Positions 35,661 through 44,548 of a stretch of DNA of 64,000 nt are shown one piece after another; within the stretch, counting starts at the first letter, position 1; each line of letters begins with the position of its first letter. Both the position numbers and the translations under genes were made by a program. The DNA is from Adlercreutzia sp. ZJ176. GTDB taxonomy: Bacteria > Actinomycetota > Coriobacteriia > Coriobacteriales > Eggerthellaceae. Location: positions 62,001-126,000 of the forward strand of contig NZ_JAAKEC010000003.1 in the NCBI RefSeq assembly GCF_011038975.1, given 5' to 3'. The notes beneath the pieces are model-generated. The model made no database searches. It was not told the origin of the DNA and was given only the letters and a program-made list of their open reading frames with translations.

Positions 35661-36239
35661 ATGTCCAGCACCAACGTGAAAGTGAAGATGCGCCCCTCCG
35701 CCGAGCGTGAGCGGAGCACCGGCGCGAAGCCCTACGTGACGAAGGCGGGCGAGGTGTGGCGCGCGACGCCGACCTCGTGCGACCTCGGGCCCGGCAACTC
35801 CTCGGCCCAGGACTTCGACGCGGGCGACCCCTGCGACGGCGAGCCCGGCGAAGCTGACGAGCCTACGGCCCGCGCCGGCCGCGGCAGCCCCGCATCGCGG
35901 ACAGCGTCCTCCCCCGCAGCCGACGGACGCGCGGCCCGCGCGCAACACGGCTCCGCGCCGCCCGGAGGCTCCGCGCGCGACGTGCTCGAGGACGTGCGCG
36001 CCGCCGCCAAGCCGTTCCTGAGCAGGCACGAGCACGCCGTGGCCTACGGCCTCGTCGGCCTGGCGGCGGCGCTCCTCATCATCGGGATCGGGCTTCTGCC
36101 CACGCTGCTCATCGCGCTGTTCGCCGCCGTCGGCTTCGCCATCGGACGCTACCGCGACGGCGACGCGGGCATGCGCAGCGCAGTACGCGGCATCGCCGCC
36201 TCTCTCGGAAAGAAACCACAGGAAAGGAACTCCCTATGA
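35661..36239 (+). CDS. DUF2273-like small membrane protein with a long leader
   Basis: The protein has 192 residues. The first 110 residues are charged, Ala/Gly/Pro-rich and probably disordered. Residues 125-165 form a hairpin of hydrophobic segments (YGLVGLAAALLIIGIGLLPTLL, ALFAAVGFAIGRYRDGD) ending in the GRYRDGD turn typical of DUF2273. This family is encoded next to Asp23 proteins. The stop overlaps the asp23 start (ATGA, 36236-36239). The leader is unusually long for the family. Confidence 0.75.
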   Translation: MSSTNVKVKMRPSAERERSTGAKPYVTKAGEVWRATPTSCDLGPGNSSAQDFDAGDPCDGEPGEADEPTARAGRGSPASRTASSPAADGRAARAQHGSAPPGGSARDVLEDVRAAAKPFLSRHEHAVAYGLVGLAAALLIIGIGLLPTLLIALFAAVGFAIGRYRDGDAGMRSAVRGIAASLGKKPQERNSL

Positions 36240-36997
36240 CCGACACCTTCACCACCCGCGACAAGCACGACAAGCACGCCGCCGGCAGCGGCGGCTCCGG
36301 CAGCCCCACCAGCGGCGGCCACGGCAGCCACGGCGGCCCCGCCGGCAGCGGCCCCACCAGCGGCCATGGCAGCCACGGCGGCCACGGCGGCACCGGCCCC
36401 ACCGGCAACGGCGCTGGCGCTACCAGCACCGACCCCACCGGCGGCAACTCCGCCACCACCCCCGCCGGGGGCAAGGCCGAGGACGGCACCACGCTGCACG
36501 TCACCTCGCCCGCAACCGCCGCCGACAAGATCTCCGACGCCGTGACCTCGCTCACCTCCGACGCGGACGGCCCCACGGCGCGCGAGCCGAAGTACACCCT
36601 CACCATCGACGAGGGCGTGGTCGAGAAGATCTCGTCGCTGGCCGCCCAGAAGGTCGACGGCATCGTCGACATGAAGGGCAGCGTGTTCTCCATGATCCAG
36701 GAGGGCCTCGGCGGCAGCGCCGACAAGAAGGGCGTCGACGCCGACGTCGACGACGGCACGGCCACCGTCGAGCTCTCGATCATCCTGGAGTACGGCAGGT
36801 CGGCCATCGAGGTGTTCGACGCCATCAAGGAGACGGTCGTGAGCCAGGTGCACGACATGACCGGCCTCGAGGTGGTCGAGCTCATCGTGAACGTGGTGGA
36901 CGTGGCCGACAAGGCCGCGTGGGATGCCGAGCACGCGCCCGCCGACGACGAGAAGAAGCCCGACCGCCGCTCCCACGTGACGCTCGCGCAGGACTAG
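36236..36997 (+). CDS. Asp23/Gls24-family envelope stress protein
   Basis: The protein has 253 residues. Residues about 118-225 hold the Asp23 domain: YTLTIDEGVVEKISSLAAQKVDGIVDM, then VELSIILEYGRSAIEVFDAIKETV and GLEVVELIVNVVDV. Asp23 proteins form a layer under the membrane and respond to envelope or alkaline stress. The first 100 residues are an unusual Gly/Ser/His/Thr-rich repeat (GGHGSHGG units) that might bind metal or polymer. Start ATG 36236 overlaps the upstream stop, so it is translationally coupled. Confidence 0.88.
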   Translation: MTDTFTTRDKHDKHAAGSGGSGSPTSGGHGSHGGPAGSGPTSGHGSHGGHGGTGPTGNGAGATSTDPTGGNSATTPAGGKAEDGTTLHVTSPATAADKISDAVTSLTSDADGPTAREPKYTLTIDEGVVEKISSLAAQKVDGIVDMKGSVFSMIQEGLGGSADKKGVDADVDDGTATVELSIILEYGRSAIEVFDAIKETVVSQVHDMTGLEVVELIVNVVDVADKAAWDAEHAPADDEKKPDRRSHVTLAQD

Positions 36998-37183
36998 CCC
37001 GAGCGGAGCCGGAGGCAACCCCGCCGAACCAGGCCAAGCCAAACCAAGCCTCGGCAAGCCCAGCCGAACCAAAACAGGCTCAGTCGAACCAAGCCGAACC
37101 GAGCCGAGCCGCGCTCCACCTGGCGCGCCGAATCCAGCAGAATCCAGCAGAATCCAACTGAACCCGACCGAAAGGAAGCCCAC
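36998..37183. repeat. Degenerate repeat between asp23 and the coiled-coil gene
   Basis: aaccaagccgaacc-type units, about 7-15 bases long, run through most of this stretch, ending in two exact copies of aatccagcag. No ORF is supported. The last bases (cgaaaggaagcccac) hold the ribosome-binding site of the next gene. Confidence 0.5.
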
Positions 37184-37564
37184 ATGACCTCGCTCATCGA
37201 CAACATCAAGGACACCGCGCATGCCGCCAAGGTGGCGGCGCAAGACGCCGCGCACGACGCGAAGAACGCCGTGGAGGACATGGCGCACGACGCGAAGAAC
37301 GCGGCAAAGGACGCGAAAGCCGAAGCCGAGCTGAAGCGCACCGAGCACGAGCAGCACAAGGAGATCGCCCGCGAGGCGCGCGAGGAGGAGCGCGAGGCGA
37401 AGCATGCCGAACGCGAGGCCGAGCGCGACTTGAAGCACGCGCAGCGCGAGGCGAAGCGCGAGATCAAGCAGGAAGCGCGCGACGCGCGTGACGAGATCGA
37501 CCAACTCGACGAGATCGAGAAAGTCACGGCCTGCAGCATGAGGGACGACTCGCTCGTCCTGTAG
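37184..37564 (+). CDS. Charged coiled-coil / LEA-like protein
   Basis: The protein has 126 residues and is almost entirely helical and charged, with 11-residue-like repeats early (AHDAKNAVEDMAHDAKNAAKDAK) and Arg/Glu-rich heptads later (AREAREEEREAKHAEREAERD). It has no membrane segment or Cys cluster. ATG 37184 has GAAAGGAAG upstream. It resembles late-embryogenesis-abundant and apolipophorin-like stress proteins in composition. The position after Asp23 suggests a stress role, but this is inference. Confidence 0.65.
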   Translation: MTSLIDNIKDTAHAAKVAAQDAAHDAKNAVEDMAHDAKNAAKDAKAEAELKRTEHEQHKEIAREAREEEREAKHAEREAERDLKHAQREAKREIKQEARDARDEIDQLDEIEKVTACSMRDDSLVL

Positions 37565-37730
37565 GCCAAACGCGCGGGACGACGGGACAACGGGGGCGGA
37601 GCCCTTTCCCGCACGCCTTTTCCGCACGAAGAGGGACGCGTCAGTCCCCTCACGTGAGATGAAGCACGTCGGCCTCATCGCAGCTCATACGGGCAAAAGG
37701 TTCCGTCCCCGTTGTCCCGCGCACACCCGA

Positions 37731-37761
37731 GAGGGGCCGGAGGCACTGCCTCCGGCCCCTC
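37731..37761. terminator. Strong hairpin between convergent genes
   Basis: gaggggccggaggca and tgcctccggcccctc are perfect 15-base arms around a single C. The hairpin lies between the + strand coiled-coil gene and the minus-strand MFS gene and could end both transcripts. No T-run is present, so Rho-independent termination is not certain. Confidence 0.6.
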
Positions 37762-37800
37762 TGCGCGCACGCGCACGGCAAAAACGCTCGGAGCTCAAGC

Positions 37801-38991
37801 CTACTTGAACTTGCAGAGCGCGACGCACGCCGTGCCCGCAAGGCCTATGACGCACATGACGATGCCGAGCGTCATCCACTGGTCCATGTTGGCGCCGAGG
37901 ATGAGCGGCGCCACGAAGGTGCCGAGGAACTGGCCGAGGCTCTGGATGAGCATGAGAAATCCCATGCCGATCGACATGAGCTCCGGCTTGCCCAGAACCT
38001 GGCCAAACGACGTCAACGCCATGACCGGAACGCCGAGGCCCAAAAGGCCCATGATGACGGCGCCGACCCACAGCGCGGGACCCGTACCCGTGAGCAGCAG
38101 AAACGCGCTCGGGCCCATGGCGAGCATGCCGATGATATAAAGCGGCTTGCAACGCCCTATCTTGTCGGACAGGGTGCCGAACAACGGGGACGAGATGACG
38201 GCCAGAAGCATCGGAAGCGTGCTCAAAAAGCCCGAGAGCGAGGCGTCCATGCCCTGGCTCTGCATCCAGGTCGGCGAGAAGCCGAGCATGGCGAGGAGCA
38301 CGAGGTTGAAGAGCAGAAACGCCAGGAAGAACAGAAGCGTGTTGGGCTTGAGGAGCTCGGCGTAGCTCACCTTCTCCGCTGCCGCCTGCTCCTGCTGGGC
38401 CTCGGCCCCGTCAGCATCGTCGGCGAACCTCACGACAAAGGCGACGAGGACGGCGAAGATAGCGGCGAAGACCGCGTAGACCATCCACACGCCCACGAAG
38501 CCCAAAGTCGCCGAGACGGTCGGCGTCACGATGCCTCCGACCACGGAGCCCAGGCACACCCACAGCGCCCAGATGCCCGTCGCGGAGCCGATCTTGTCAG
38601 GAGCAACGTACTTCTGCACCGCAAGCGGGCCGCAGATGGTCACGAGGATGAACGCGACGCCCTCGATCGCGCGCGAGACGATGAGCATCGTGCCGTCGGT
38701 CGCGAAGACGCCGACGAGCGAGCCGACCAGCAGGATCCCGCCGGCGGCGAGCAGCAGCGCCTTGGGCCCGAACTTCTTGGCCAGCGCGCCCGTGGGGATT
38801 GCCAGGATGATGCCGACGAACGTGAAGATGGACATCAACCACGACGCGCTCCCGGCGTCCATGTTGAACTGCTCCATGAGGCCCGTCATGATGACAGGCA
38901 CCTTGTACTGCGACGAAGCCACCGCCGTGCCGAAGAGCAGCAGGACGACGGCAATGAGCGCCCAGTTGCGATACTTTCTTACAACGCCCAT
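37801..38991 (-). CDS. MFS transporter of the molybdoenzyme operon
   Basis: The protein has 396 residues and about 12 membrane segments. The cytoplasmic loop between segments 2 and 3 is GALAKKFGPKAL, and the matching loop in the second half is GTLSDKIGRCKPL, as in the major facilitator superfamily. A charged central loop (DDADGAEAQQEQAAAEK) separates the halves. It is the last gene of the minus-strand set with the VOC protein, FeS protein and molybdoenzyme, so it probably imports the substrate or exports the product. Substrate unknown. Confidence 0.85.
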   Translation of the reverse strand: MGVVRKYRNWALIAVVLLLFGTAVASSQYKVPVIMTGLMEQFNMDAGSASWLMSIFTFVGIILAIPTGALAKKFGPKALLLAAGGILLVGSLVGVFATDGTMLIVSRAIEGVAFILVTICGPLAVQKYVAPDKIGSATGIWALWVCLGSVVGGIVTPTVSATLGFVGVWMVYAVFAAIFAVLVAFVVRFADDADGAEAQQEQAAAEKVSYAELLKPNTLLFFLAFLLFNLVLLAMLGFSPTWMQSQGMDASLSGFLSTLPMLLAVISSPLFGTLSDKIGRCKPLYIIGMLAMGPSAFLLLTGTGPALWVGAVIMGLLGLGVPVMALTSFGQVLGKPELMSIGMGFLMLIQSLGQFLGTFVAPLILGANMDQWMTLGIVMCVIGLAGTACVALCKFK

Positions 38992-39031
38992 GAATACCCC
39001 TCCTTATTCAGTTTTGAAGCTGCTTTGGTTG

Positions 39032-39083
39032 CTTGGTAGCGCTATTCGGTAGCGCCATTTGGTAGCGCTGTTCGGTAGCGTCA
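39032..39083. repeat. Four 13-bp tandem repeats
   Basis: Four units of the form ttcggtagcgcta (39032, 39045, 39058, 39071), each differing at one to three positions. The last unit overlaps the stop codon of the VOC gene. They lie between it and the MFS gene. Confidence 0.8.
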
Positions 39084-39554
39084 GGGCAGCGGCGCTATGT
39101 TGTCCTGGAGCACTTCGAAGCGCTCGCCCCCCGGCCCGCGGAAGAACATGATGCGCAGCTGCGTGCCGGCAGCGCCGTGCTTCACGAACAGGTCGGCGTC
39201 CTCCTCGGCGAGCGGCCGGTCGAACTCCAAGGGCGGGTCAAGCGGCCCGGCCTCCACGGCGATGCCCTTTCCCTCAAGGTGCGCGACGAACGCGTCCAGG
39301 TCGTCCACGCGCAAGGCGATGTGGTTGCTGTCCTGGGCAGCCGCATCGCAGCTCGCCTTGTCCTCCGCTTCGAGCAGCTCGAACGCCATGCCGAGCCCCT
39401 TGACCCAGGCCATCTTGAGCGGCTTGTCGCCCTCCATGGCATCCGCCCTGAACAGCAGGCGACAGCCGAGGACATCCTCGTAGAACGCGAGCGACTCCTC
39501 TATGTCGCGACAGTAGATCCCCGCATGCTGAAACTCAAGCTTCACGTCTGACAC
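39081..39554 (-). CDS. VOC (glyoxalase-fold) protein
   Basis: The protein has 157 residues with two beta-alpha-beta-beta-beta modules. Probable metal ligands are His in LEFQHAGIYC (about residue 10), Glu in FELLEAED (about 60), His in NHIALRVDD (about 78) and Glu in ERFEVLQ (near the end). The fold includes glyoxalase I, ring-cleaving dioxygenases and epimerases or racemases. As it lies in an anaerobic reductive operon, an isomerase or epimerase acting on the same substrate is more likely than a dioxygenase. Terminal position is just before the MFS gene. Confidence 0.8.
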   Translation of the reverse strand: MSDVKLEFQHAGIYCRDIEESLAFYEDVLGCRLLFRADAMEGDKPLKMAWVKGLGMAFELLEAEDKASCDAAAQDSNHIALRVDDLDAFVAHLEGKGIAVEAGPLDPPLEFDRPLAEEDADLFVKHGAAGTQLRIMFFRGPGGERFEVLQDNIAPLP

Positions 39555-39620
39555 CCCCTCGCTTCTCTGGCGGGGGCGCGGCCCCGGTGCAGCCGCGCCC
39601 CCGCCGAACTCACTCTGCGT

Positions 39621-40364
39621 CTAGCCCTGGTCGCTCGCGGTTCTGGCCATGACCTCGGCCACCGTGGCGTTCTTCATGCACAGCTCGGTCTGGGCGATGA
39701 CGTCGCCGTCGAAGTCGGTCAGGTTCTTGTAGTCCGAGTACACGTCACCGGCGGCGTTGCGCGGCTTCGTGAGCTTGATGGCCTTCTCGACGTCGTAGGG
39801 AATGAGCTGCTCCTTGGGAGGCTTCGCCTTCGCGAACCAGTTGGGAGCCGTCGTCTCGGGAGACGGCATGGTCTCGATCTGGCGGCAGTCGCCGTACTTC
39901 TCGATGAGCTCGTCAACGGGCCCGAAGTCGAGCGCGCGCATCGGGCAGCTCGCCACGCACTCGGGCAGCTTGCCCTTCTCGAGGCGGTCGATGCACATGG
40001 TGCACTTGCTCATCTTGGTGCCGGGCTCGTCGCTCGCGAACTTCGGGGCGCCGTACGGGCACGCGTTGAAGCAGTTGCGGTCGCCCTCGCACAAGTCGCG
40101 ATCAACCAGCACCGCTCCGTACTTCTCCTCCTTGATGATGGCGGAGTGCTCGCATGCGGAGACGCACACCGGGTTGTCGCAGTGCCCGCAGTTGAACGCG
40201 AGCATGCCGATGGAGACGTTGGGGAACGCGCCGGTCTCCCACATATAGACGCTCATCCACTTCTCAGGCCCCGGCCCGATGTCGTTCCAGTCCTTGCAGG
40301 CAACTGAGCACGCCTTGCAGCCGTAGCAACGGCCCTGGTCGAAGAAGAATCCATACTGAGTCAT
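39621..40364 (-). CDS. DmsB-like four-cluster ferredoxin subunit
   Basis: The protein has 247 residues and four cysteine groups typical of DmsB/NrfC proteins: CYGCKACSVACKDW; CGHCDNPVCVSACEH; CEGDRNCFNACPYG; CTMCIDRLEKG with CVASCPMRAL. It should carry electrons to the molybdopterin subunit, whose stop overlaps this start (ATGA, 40361-40364). No Tat signal. No NrfD/DmsC membrane anchor is encoded nearby, so the electron donor is probably a soluble flavoprotein or ferredoxin. Confidence 0.88.
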   Translation of the reverse strand: MTQYGFFFDQGRCYGCKACSVACKDWNDIGPGPEKWMSVYMWETGAFPNVSIGMLAFNCGHCDNPVCVSACEHSAIIKEEKYGAVLVDRDLCEGDRNCFNACPYGAPKFASDEPGTKMSKCTMCIDRLEKGKLPECVASCPMRALDFGPVDELIEKYGDCRQIETMPSPETTAPNWFAKAKPPKEQLIPYDVEKAIKLTKPRNAAGDVYSDYKNLTDFDGDVIAQTELCMKNATVAEVMARTASDQG

Positions 40365-42868
40365 CGCTCATCACCCACTTTCCTGACCTCAACAAGGCCC
40401 GCCGTCAGCAGCGCTCCCACGATGTGGGGAAGATGCGCGTCGCCGATGAGGAGGTTGCAGTTGCCCGCCGTGTCAATGCCGTAGCGCATCGTCTTCGACT
40501 TCCTCGTATGGTCGAACTTCGACCACTCGCCATGGCCGATGGAGACCGTGCCGGGAAGCAGCTTCGACGAGACGTACGCGGTGATCTCGATCTCGCCGAA
40601 CTGGTTGTAGACCAGCACGCGGTCGCCCGACTTGATGCCGCGATCTGCCGCGTCCGCGGGAGACATCCTGATCATGTGCTCGTAGCAGTCGCCCTTGAGC
40701 CACGGGTTCTGGTCGTTGGCGGAGTGCTGGCGATACGAGGACACCGGGGTCACCATCGAGAGCGGGAAGAACTCCGTCCACGGATGGTAGTAGCTGTCGT
40801 TCGCCGTGGTGTCCTGGTAGGTCGGCTGCCAGCGCGGATACGAGTCGTAGTGCCCGCCGTAGCGCGTCTTCGTGAGGTCGGTCTCCTTGACGTAAGTGCT
40901 GTCGAACTCGATCTTCCCCGAAGGCGTCTTGAACGGGGACCTGCCGTACTCGACGGTGTTCTTGAAGGGATAGAACCACTCGCCCGGCTCGCCAGGGACG
41001 CGCACGATGGGCATCTTCTGGAACTCTTCCCAGGTGGGCGGCTCGTAGTCATAGTACGCGAGATAGCCGTACTCGTCCTTCGCCCACTCCTCGTACGCGG
41101 GCTTGTAGATGCGATCGATGACCTGCTCGTCCCAGTCGCGCCAGTCCGTGACGTCGAGCATCTTCGGGTTGAACTTGTCGGCGAAGCCGAGCCTGCGCGC
41201 GAGCTCCATCCAGACCCAGTCCTTCGAGCGAACCTCCCCGGGAGGGTTCACGCCCTTGCCGGCGAACAGGAAGTAGTTGCTCATGCCGGAAGGAGCGCCC
41301 CAGAACCGGTTGATCCCGAAGAAGTGCATGTCGGTGGACTCGAACTGGATGACCGGCGAGGGCAGCACGATGTCGAGGAACTCGATGGACGGCTGGTCGT
41401 GGAAGTACTGCCAGCCCCAGGAGAACTCCAGGTCAGCGAAGCCGGCCATGCGCTTGCTCACGTGGTGCTGGTTGTTGATGTAGTTGTTGGGCACGATGGC
41501 CATCTTGATGTGGGGCAGCGGGTTGCCCGGCGGGCAGCCGATGCGCCTGCGGAACTCCTCCTCGGTGATCTCGCCGGCAGCATAGAGCTTCTGGCAGTGC
41601 ATGACCTCGGTGACCTTGTTGTTGTTGTTGGTGATCGGGTTCTCGACGTCCCCGAGGATCTGGCCGGTCTGGGGAACCGGCGCGAAGATGCGCGGCTGCG
41701 TGACGAGCAGAGCGCCGCCGCCCTCGCACCCGCCGGCGATGGAGAGGTTCCCCGTCATGGCCTGGAGCAACATCGCCACGGCAGCGGCGTAGTCGCCCAG
41801 GTTGCGCTTGGAGACGCTGTACATCTGGTGCAGGTGCACCGGCTTCATGCTGGCGTAGTACCGCGCGAACTCCGTGATGGTCTCGGCGGGAATGCCCGTG
41901 ATGGGCTCGGCCCACTCAGGGTCGTGGACGACGCCGTCGACTTCGCCGACGACGTACTTGCGCCACTCCTCGAAGCCCTCCGGCTCAACCCACTTCTCCA
42001 CGTACTCGTGGTCGTAGAGGTCCTCGGTGTAGAGGACGTAGGCGACCGCGAGGCCGAAGGCCGTGTCGGTGCCCGGCCTGATGGGGATCCACTGGGCGTT
42101 CAGGCACTCGGCGCTCACGTTGTAGACGGGGTCGATGAGGATGAACTTGCAGCCGCGCTCCTGGGCGAGCTTCATGTAGTAGGGCACGTGGCCGAACCAG
42201 CTCACCATCGGGTCGAAGCCCCAGAGGACGACGAGCTTGGAGTTGAGCAGGTCGGGGGCCTCGAAGCCCGGATAGGCGTCGCTCGTGCCCTTGATGAGGC
42301 AGTCCGTGAGGCGCACGCCGAGGTGGAAGTCCTCCGCCGCCGCGCCGCCCGAGGTCGAGTGGTCGCCCCAGCCGGTGATCGTGCCCTTCATGTACGAGGC
42401 GAACGGGAAGTCAGAGCTCTCGAACGCAACGTAGTAGCAGTAGTAGAGCCAGGGGCGGTCGGGGTTCTCCTCGGCCATCTTCCTCATCTTGTCGGCGATG
42501 GTGTCAAGCGCCTCGTCCCACGAGATGCGCTCGAAGTGGCCCTTCCCCGAGCCCTTCTCGCCCACGCGCTTCATGGGGTACAGCAGGCGGTTCTCGGAGT
42601 ACAGCTCTTGGCGCCACGCATGGCCCATCGGGCAGGCGCGCGCCTGGATCATGCCAGTCTGGATGGCGTTCTCGTCGTCATCCTCGCGCGCGACGCCCGG
42701 GTTGACCGAGTCGTCCGGCTCGATGGAGACGACCTTCCCATCCTTGATACCGCACTTGATCAAGCACGTTGCGTCCCAGCACCCATTGTTGTGGCACGTC
42801 GTGTAGAAGTACTCGACCCCTTCATGTCGCGAGCTGAGCTCTTCAACAATCGACTCTCTGGACATCAT
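40361..42868 (-). CDS. Molybdopterin oxidoreductase (DMSO-reductase family), substrate unknown
   Basis: The protein has 835 residues. The N-terminal cluster region is TTCHNNGCWDATCLIKCG with a distal ACPMGH. Later landmarks are YPMKRVGEKGSGKGHFERISWDEALD, LVVLWGFDPM, RPGTDTAFGLAVAYVL, and TPSGKIEFD with VYNQFGEIEITAYVS in the C-terminal cofactor domain. It has no Tat or Sec leader, so it is cytoplasmic. It belongs with the large family of such enzymes in Eggerthellales, several of which remove hydroxyl groups from catechols or reduce plant and host compounds. Start at ATG 42868 or the adjacent ATG 42865; GAGAGAGGGGGC lies upstream. Divergent from the Fic-like regulator. Confidence 0.87.
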   Translation of the reverse strand: MMSRESIVEELSSRHEGVEYFYTTCHNNGCWDATCLIKCGIKDGKVVSIEPDDSVNPGVAREDDDENAIQTGMIQARACPMGHAWRQELYSENRLLYPMKRVGEKGSGKGHFERISWDEALDTIADKMRKMAEENPDRPWLYYCYYVAFESSDFPFASYMKGTITGWGDHSTSGGAAAEDFHLGVRLTDCLIKGTSDAYPGFEAPDLLNSKLVVLWGFDPMVSWFGHVPYYMKLAQERGCKFILIDPVYNVSAECLNAQWIPIRPGTDTAFGLAVAYVLYTEDLYDHEYVEKWVEPEGFEEWRKYVVGEVDGVVHDPEWAEPITGIPAETITEFARYYASMKPVHLHQMYSVSKRNLGDYAAAVAMLLQAMTGNLSIAGGCEGGGALLVTQPRIFAPVPQTGQILGDVENPITNNNNKVTEVMHCQKLYAAGEITEEEFRRRIGCPPGNPLPHIKMAIVPNNYINNQHHVSKRMAGFADLEFSWGWQYFHDQPSIEFLDIVLPSPVIQFESTDMHFFGINRFWGAPSGMSNYFLFAGKGVNPPGEVRSKDWVWMELARRLGFADKFNPKMLDVTDWRDWDEQVIDRIYKPAYEEWAKDEYGYLAYYDYEPPTWEEFQKMPIVRVPGEPGEWFYPFKNTVEYGRSPFKTPSGKIEFDSTYVKETDLTKTRYGGHYDSYPRWQPTYQDTTANDSYYHPWTEFFPLSMVTPVSSYRQHSANDQNPWLKGDCYEHMIRMSPADAADRGIKSGDRVLVYNQFGEIEITAYVSSKLLPGTVSIGHGEWSKFDHTRKSKTMRYGIDTAGNCNLLIGDAHLPHIVGALLTAGLVEVRKVGDER

Positions 42869-43130
42869 GCCCCCTCTCTCGCTATGCAGTTGTCAGATGC
42901 GCGCTTTTGTCGACAAATCACGCTAGGCTTATTATTGGAAGGCAGGCGGCGAGCGGCAAGCTTGTTTCAGTTTCTGGACGACCCCGAAACCTGGGGCTTC
43001 CGCGAAATCGCCGTTCCCCGCCGATATTGAAATCTCCTCGCTTTTATCGGCTCAAAGCCTTATAACATAGATGGTTTGTGCATGTGATTGTCTCGTTGCG
43101 GAGATAATCACGGGGGAGAGGCGCAGCAAC

Positions 43131-44351
43131 ATGACATACCTTGACACGTATCACTACTCCGCGTCGACGCAGGCCGCTTTCTACAAGGCGGAGTCGGAGA
43201 TCATTCGGCTTGACAGCAGGCTCGCGCGCAACGAGCTCGCCCAGTACATAAAGGAAGCCCTGCTCGCAATCGACGCCGTCTTCGCGATGCGCATCTCGCG
43301 GGACGCCGAGATCCCGATCGTCCCCCTCCTCGCCGCGTTCCAGCTGTCAAAGCGCAAGGGCGGCAGGAACAACCTGAGGAGATGCTACTGGAGCGCCTGC
43401 ATCGGCTTCCAGCCGTCCGACGAGGAGCTCGAGCTCGCGGTGGAGGCGCTGCATTACATGCAGACCATCGAGTGGATATCGGACAACATACGCGCCGACA
43501 CCACCGTGACCATCGAGACGGTCCTGCGGCTGCACGAGTACCTCATGAGCGGCTTCGAGAACGACGGGTACTTCCGGGGGTTCAGGAGCGAGCATCTGCC
43601 GAACATGAGGGGGGCGGACCCCTCGACCATCCCCTCCGCGATCAACGACCTGTGCAGCTTCATGAACAAGGAGGTGTTCTCCCCCTTGGGGCAGGCGTCG
43701 GCGATCAACCACAGCTTCGAGCGCATCGTCCCGTTCGACACCATGACGAACCTCTGCGGCCTCGTCCTCGCCTTCTCCGCGCTGTTCAAACGCGGCCTCT
43801 TCCTCAACGGGTTCATGGCGCCGATCTGCTGGGGCGCGTCGGCCAACCGGGAGGACCGGACGAAGATGCGCATCTCCTCCCGCGACGAGACCACGAGCGA
43901 GACATACGAGTCCTACCGCGAGGACTGGGCCATGTTCAACGCGCGCAACACCTACTACTCGGTGCACATAACGGAGTCGTTCCTCGATGCGACAGAGCTC
44001 CTGCATTCCGCCTGGAAGTCAAGCAGCCTGCGCATCCCGTCGAACTCGGCCATCGAGAAGCTCATCAACGTGATACTGGGGGCGCCGCAGCTCTCCATCA
44101 AGCATGCCGCCAGCATAATCGGAAAGAGCTACGGGGCGACGAGCGAGGCGATACACCAGCTGACGGTCGCGGGGATCACCCGGGAGGTCGCGCTCGACAA
44201 CCGGGAGCGCGTCTTCGTCTGCGACCAGGCATCGGATCTGATCAACAGCTTCGTCGAGCACCTCACCGACATCTGCCAGCACTCCGAGCTCAACCCCGTG
44301 CAGATGACGCCCTTGGCGTGGAAGCTCACGGAGGACAAGCTGATGTCCTAG
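43131..44351 (+). CDS. Fic-fold protein with destroyed active site plus C-terminal winged helix; probable regulator
   Basis: The protein has 406 residues. The middle contains a Fic-like region: TIETVLRLHEYLM, then INHSFERIVPFDTMTNLCGLVLAFSA. In active Fic enzymes the last segment reads FERIHPFxDGNGRxGRLL; here the catalytic His is Val and DGNGR is replaced by DTMTN, so AMP transfer should be impossible. The C-terminal 90 residues look like a winged helix (HAASIIGKSYGATSEAIHQLTVAGITREV). ATG 43131 has GGGGGAGAGG upstream; a further-upstream ATG (43071) lacks this. Divergent placement from the molybdoenzyme operon supports a transcriptional role, which is inference. Confidence 0.7.
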   Translation: MTYLDTYHYSASTQAAFYKAESEIIRLDSRLARNELAQYIKEALLAIDAVFAMRISRDAEIPIVPLLAAFQLSKRKGGRNNLRRCYWSACIGFQPSDEELELAVEALHYMQTIEWISDNIRADTTVTIETVLRLHEYLMSGFENDGYFRGFRSEHLPNMRGADPSTIPSAINDLCSFMNKEVFSPLGQASAINHSFERIVPFDTMTNLCGLVLAFSALFKRGLFLNGFMAPICWGASANREDRTKMRISSRDETTSETYESYREDWAMFNARNTYYSVHITESFLDATELLHSAWKSSSLRIPSNSAIEKLINVILGAPQLSIKHAASIIGKSYGATSEAIHQLTVAGITREVALDNRERVFVCDQASDLINSFVEHLTDICQHSELNPVQMTPLAWKLTEDKLMS

Positions 44352-44548
44352 GCGCGCGCGGGCGGGCGGGCTCGCGCGAGCGGGTGCGGGGCCAGCGAAC
44401 CGCCCGGATGCGCGCGTCACGTGGCCCGCGCGAGCCTGAAGGGGCAGGCTGCCCTGCGGCAAGCGCAAAGAGAAGGCGGCTGTCGGGATGCCGGCGGCCG
44501 CCTTCCTGCGAAGATCACGATATCCGAGCGACGCGCGGCTTGCAAACC

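Noticed and set aside
40361-42868. Tat-exported respiratory reductase
   Set aside because: No twin-arginine leader is seen at the N-terminus and no NrfD/DmsC anchor gene is nearby.
43131-44351. Fic toxin / AMP-transferase
   Set aside because: The catalytic HPFxDGNGR motif is missing its His and the DGNGR loop, so enzymatic activity is unlikely.
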